A program made the position numbers and the translations under genes. The notes under the pieces are model-generated. The model ran no database searches. It was not told the origin of the DNA and worked only from the letters and a program-made list of their open reading frames with translations. Shown one piece after another: positions 63,744 to 64,000 of a DNA stretch of 64,000 nucleotides (positions are counted from its first letter, which is position 1; the number at the start of each line of letters is the position of its first letter). Source of the stretch: an uncultured Lachnospiraceae bacterium (lineage in GTDB: Bacteria > Bacillota > Clostridia > Lachnospirales > Lachnospiraceae); contig CANOMQ010000002.1 in assembly GCA_947567595.1 (NCBI GenBank), positions 1 to 64,000 on the forward strand. Direction: 5' to 3'.

Positions 63744-63772
63744 AGTATAGCATATTACTGCGTCTTATTCAA
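63744..63772 (-). promoter_or_regulatory. Promoter of the RelA/SpoT cassette
   Basis: TTGAAT and TATACT are 17 bases apart on the minus strand, about 55 bases upstream of the first gene. Confidence 0.7.
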
Positions 63773-63841
63773 TTATTTTGCCAAAACTCTTGGATTTTCT
63801 TTTAAAATTTTTACCTGAAATTTAAAAAATAATTCCCAACT

Positions 63842-63882
63842 AAAAACCCCGCTCTCGGAATCACTTCCAAGAACGGGGTTTT
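63842..63882 (-). terminator. Terminator of the right-edge surface-protein gene
   Basis: The arms AAAACCCCG and CGGGGTTTTT with an inner loop and T residues lie on the minus strand. Confidence 0.85.
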
Positions 63883-63895
63883 CGTCATGTTTTGC

Positions 63896-64000
63896 TTATT
63901 TCTCCACAATCTTAAATTTGAGTACCTTCTGTCCATAGAATCCGCCGTCTACTCCGGCGATGCCCCGTACGGTCACTTGTGCGGTTCCTTTCTTTGCATT
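63896..64000 (-). CDS. Surface protein with Ig-like repeats, partial C-terminus
   Basis: Only the last 34 residues are in the window (AKKGTAQVTVRGIAGVDGG, then FYGQKVLKFKIVEK and a stop). The pattern is the end of the same Ig-like repeat found in the BspA-like and pectin-esterase proteins here (compare NYGGTKTVKFTI). It is therefore the C-terminus of another large secreted protein that continues to the right. No wall anchor is present at its end. Confidence 0.7.
   Translation of the reverse strand, partial: NAKKGTAQVTVRGIAGVDGGFYGQKVLKFKIVEK

Overview
The window looks like a chromosomal segment of an anaerobic gut Firmicute of the family Lachnospiraceae. This rests on the gene content: pyruvate formate-lyase fermentation with a separate activase and a 2[4Fe-4S] ferredoxin, a tetrahydrofolate riboswitch in front of an ECF folate transporter, GdpP-L9-DnaB and S6-Ssb-S18 operons, MecA, BspA-like surface proteins, Rpn-family nucleases and a very large secreted pectin esterase. 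No rRNA, tRNA, CRISPR array or complete insertion sequence was seen.

Layout. 1-2.3 kb: edge of an AAA-ATPase-like/PD-(D/E)XK protein, a YlmH-type S4 protein and a membrane-anchored Mrr-like nuclease. 2.4-5.6 kb (plus strand): THF riboswitch and folT, a membrane HPt phosphotransfer protein, pflA and a ferredoxin. 5.6-16 kb (minus strand): housekeeping genes, namely a MerR-like regulator, dnaB, rplI, gdpP, pepT, rpsR-ssb-rpsF, DUF951, a sirtuin and a GH25 lysozyme. 16-20.6 kb: a DUF5722 secreted glycosidase-like protein and a pyruvate formate-lyase locus. The PFL body ends before the glycyl-radical domain, and that domain is a separate 79-residue protein. Between them lies a 67-residue protein that resembles the start of the radical domain but carries a cysteine-bearing tail instead of the radical glycine. 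This split PFL is the most interesting system in the window.

21-33 kb is accessory: a lipoprotein flanked by 29-bp direct repeats, a HipA-like kinase remnant, a 2,475-residue BspA-like surface protein, a RelB/YoeB toxin-antitoxin pair, DUF1858 and mecA. The HipA-like remnant and the surface protein meet head to head and both lack their 5' ends. 34-41.6 kb: a GH18 hydrolase, phosphofructokinase with unusual active-site residues, a zinc-ribbon membrane protein, MscL, a Uma2-type protein, a Sel1-repeat protein and a truncated HExxH protein. 41.7-48.5 kb: a RelB remnant, two GH43 enzymes in one operon, a broken small ORF and two lipoproteins (DUF3298, DUF4349).

48.8-64 kb: an Rpn-family nuclease, then a 3,324-residue secreted protein joining two SGNH (rhamnogalacturonan acetylesterase-like) domains to a pectin methylesterase. 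A truncated paralogous SGNH protein follows and shares a 41-bp 3' flank with it. Next come a second head-to-head truncation junction with another Rpn remnant, a RelA/SpoT-domain three-gene cassette, and the edge of another surface-repeat protein. Taken together the genes suggest a plant-cell-wall (pectin, arabinoxylan) degrader that ferments sugars through glycolysis and PFL. Its surface-protein and toxin or nuclease loci appear to be rearranging actively.
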